Below are positions 63,759 to 64,000 of a DNA stretch of 64,000 bases, piece after piece. The notes beneath the pieces are model-generated. The model did not search any database. It was not told the DNA's origin and saw only the letters and a program-made list of their open reading frames with translations. Each line of letters opens with the position of its first letter. Position 1 is the first letter of the stretch. Source of the DNA: Roseiarcus sp963782255 (lineage in GTDB: Bacteria; Pseudomonadota; Alphaproteobacteria; Rhizobiales; Beijerinckiaceae). The stretch covers positions 124,001 to 188,000 of the forward strand of contig CAWAIS010000002.1 of assembly GCA_963782255.1 (NCBI GenBank), given 5' to 3'. A program made the translations under genes and the position numbers.

Positions 63759-63860
63759 GACATACCCTCCTTAAACATCGGCGGCGTGCGGTCCCGGCTC
63801 GCTGCCAGCGAGGGGCCAACCTAGTCGGACGGAATCGTGAAGGGGAGGATCGGAAACTAC

Positions 63861-64000
63861 TCAGAACAGCTGTCGGACCGCGCTGATTTCGACCGCCGAC
63901 GGCAGCCACGGGACTTGCTGGACGAAAAGCTGGCCAAGCGTCATTTCGTCGAGAACCTTTCCTCCCGCATCCTCGACCCGTGCCTTGCGCCCCAATTTGC
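63861..64000 (-). CDS. Small hypothetical protein, 3' part (runs off the window)
   Basis: The last ~45 residues are visible: 'KLGRKARVEDAGGKVLDEMT', 'LGQLFVQQVPWLPSAVEIS' and 'AVRQLF'. It shares the VEDA-GKVLDEMT core with the gene at 61439, whose C-terminus differs from this one after that core. It is divergent in context from the sigma factor only by ~100 bases, on the same strand upstream of it. Confidence 0.45.
   Translation of the reverse strand, partial: KLGRKARVEDAGGKVLDEMTLGQLFVQQVPWLPSAVEISAVRQLF

Overview
The window looks like an accessory replicon or genomic island of a high-GC alphaproteobacterium, most likely of the Hyphomicrobiales and perhaps a methylotroph or methanotroph. 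This is inferred from the codon use, the LuxI/LuxR type, the Hint-domain and PEP-CTERM proteins, an ExoR-like protein, an EcfG-like sigma factor and the rhizobial-type insertion sequences. No rRNA, tRNA, CRISPR array or replication origin was seen. Well over half of the sequence is mobile DNA, intact or broken. It includes IS1595 (three copies, two subtypes), IS5/IS427 (two copies), IS21 (two), IS110/IS1111 (two substantial copies plus fragments), IS481 (one complete, one truncated, several fragments), IS91 with its tyrosine recombinase, one IS3, IS256, IS6 and IS630 remnants, and two group II introns.

Layout. 1-5.5 kb: IS remnants, a duplicated block with two small helical-protein genes, and a frameshifted IS256 transposase. 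5.9-8.9 kb: a PEP-CTERM-like exported protein gene broken by an IS1595 and an IS5-family element. 9.8-11.3 kb: a Hint-domain protein. 12.4-13.5 kb: a second IS1595 copy. 13.7-18.3 kb: the best-preserved cargo, a tightly packed set of two glycosyltransferases, a DUF4214 protein and a SAM methyltransferase, likely for surface glycan assembly. 20.1-22.4 kb: an IS21. 22.4-25.4 kb: a quorum-sensing locus (luxI, luxR and a frameshifted second luxR). 26-33 kb: second copies of earlier blocks around an IS1595 that carries a group II intron. 33.4-38.3 kb: an IS91-type element whose Y2 transposase is split by an IS1111-type element. 39.8-42.8 kb: an intact PEP-CTERM paralogue fused in frame to an ExoR-like Sel1-repeat protein, then a putative helix-turn-helix gene. 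43-44.2 kb: another IS110. 44.9-48.7 kb: a 1285-residue repeat protein with a canonical PEP-CTERM tail. 49.7-52.8 kb: a group II intron with an IS481-family element in its domain V. 53.2-57.2 kb: a truncated SABATH-like methyltransferase, a truncated IS481 and an IS21. 57.2-61 kb: mirrored IS91 fragments and remains of a terminase/DNA-methylase cassette. 61.4-64 kb: an IS3, an ECF sigma factor and two related small genes.

How parts may work together (inference). The glycan cluster, the PEP-CTERM proteins, the ExoR-like domain, the Hint protein and the AHL locus all point to cell-surface or exopolysaccharide functions that may be density-controlled. Many of the other genes are being eroded by repeated transposition.

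The most striking observation is the IS1111-type element at about 35.06-36.43 kb. Its downstream non-coding end contains four short segments that match the two target flanks and the two element ends, in the arrangement expected of a bridge (seek) RNA. The IS91 gene it interrupted can be rebuilt exactly by removing it.
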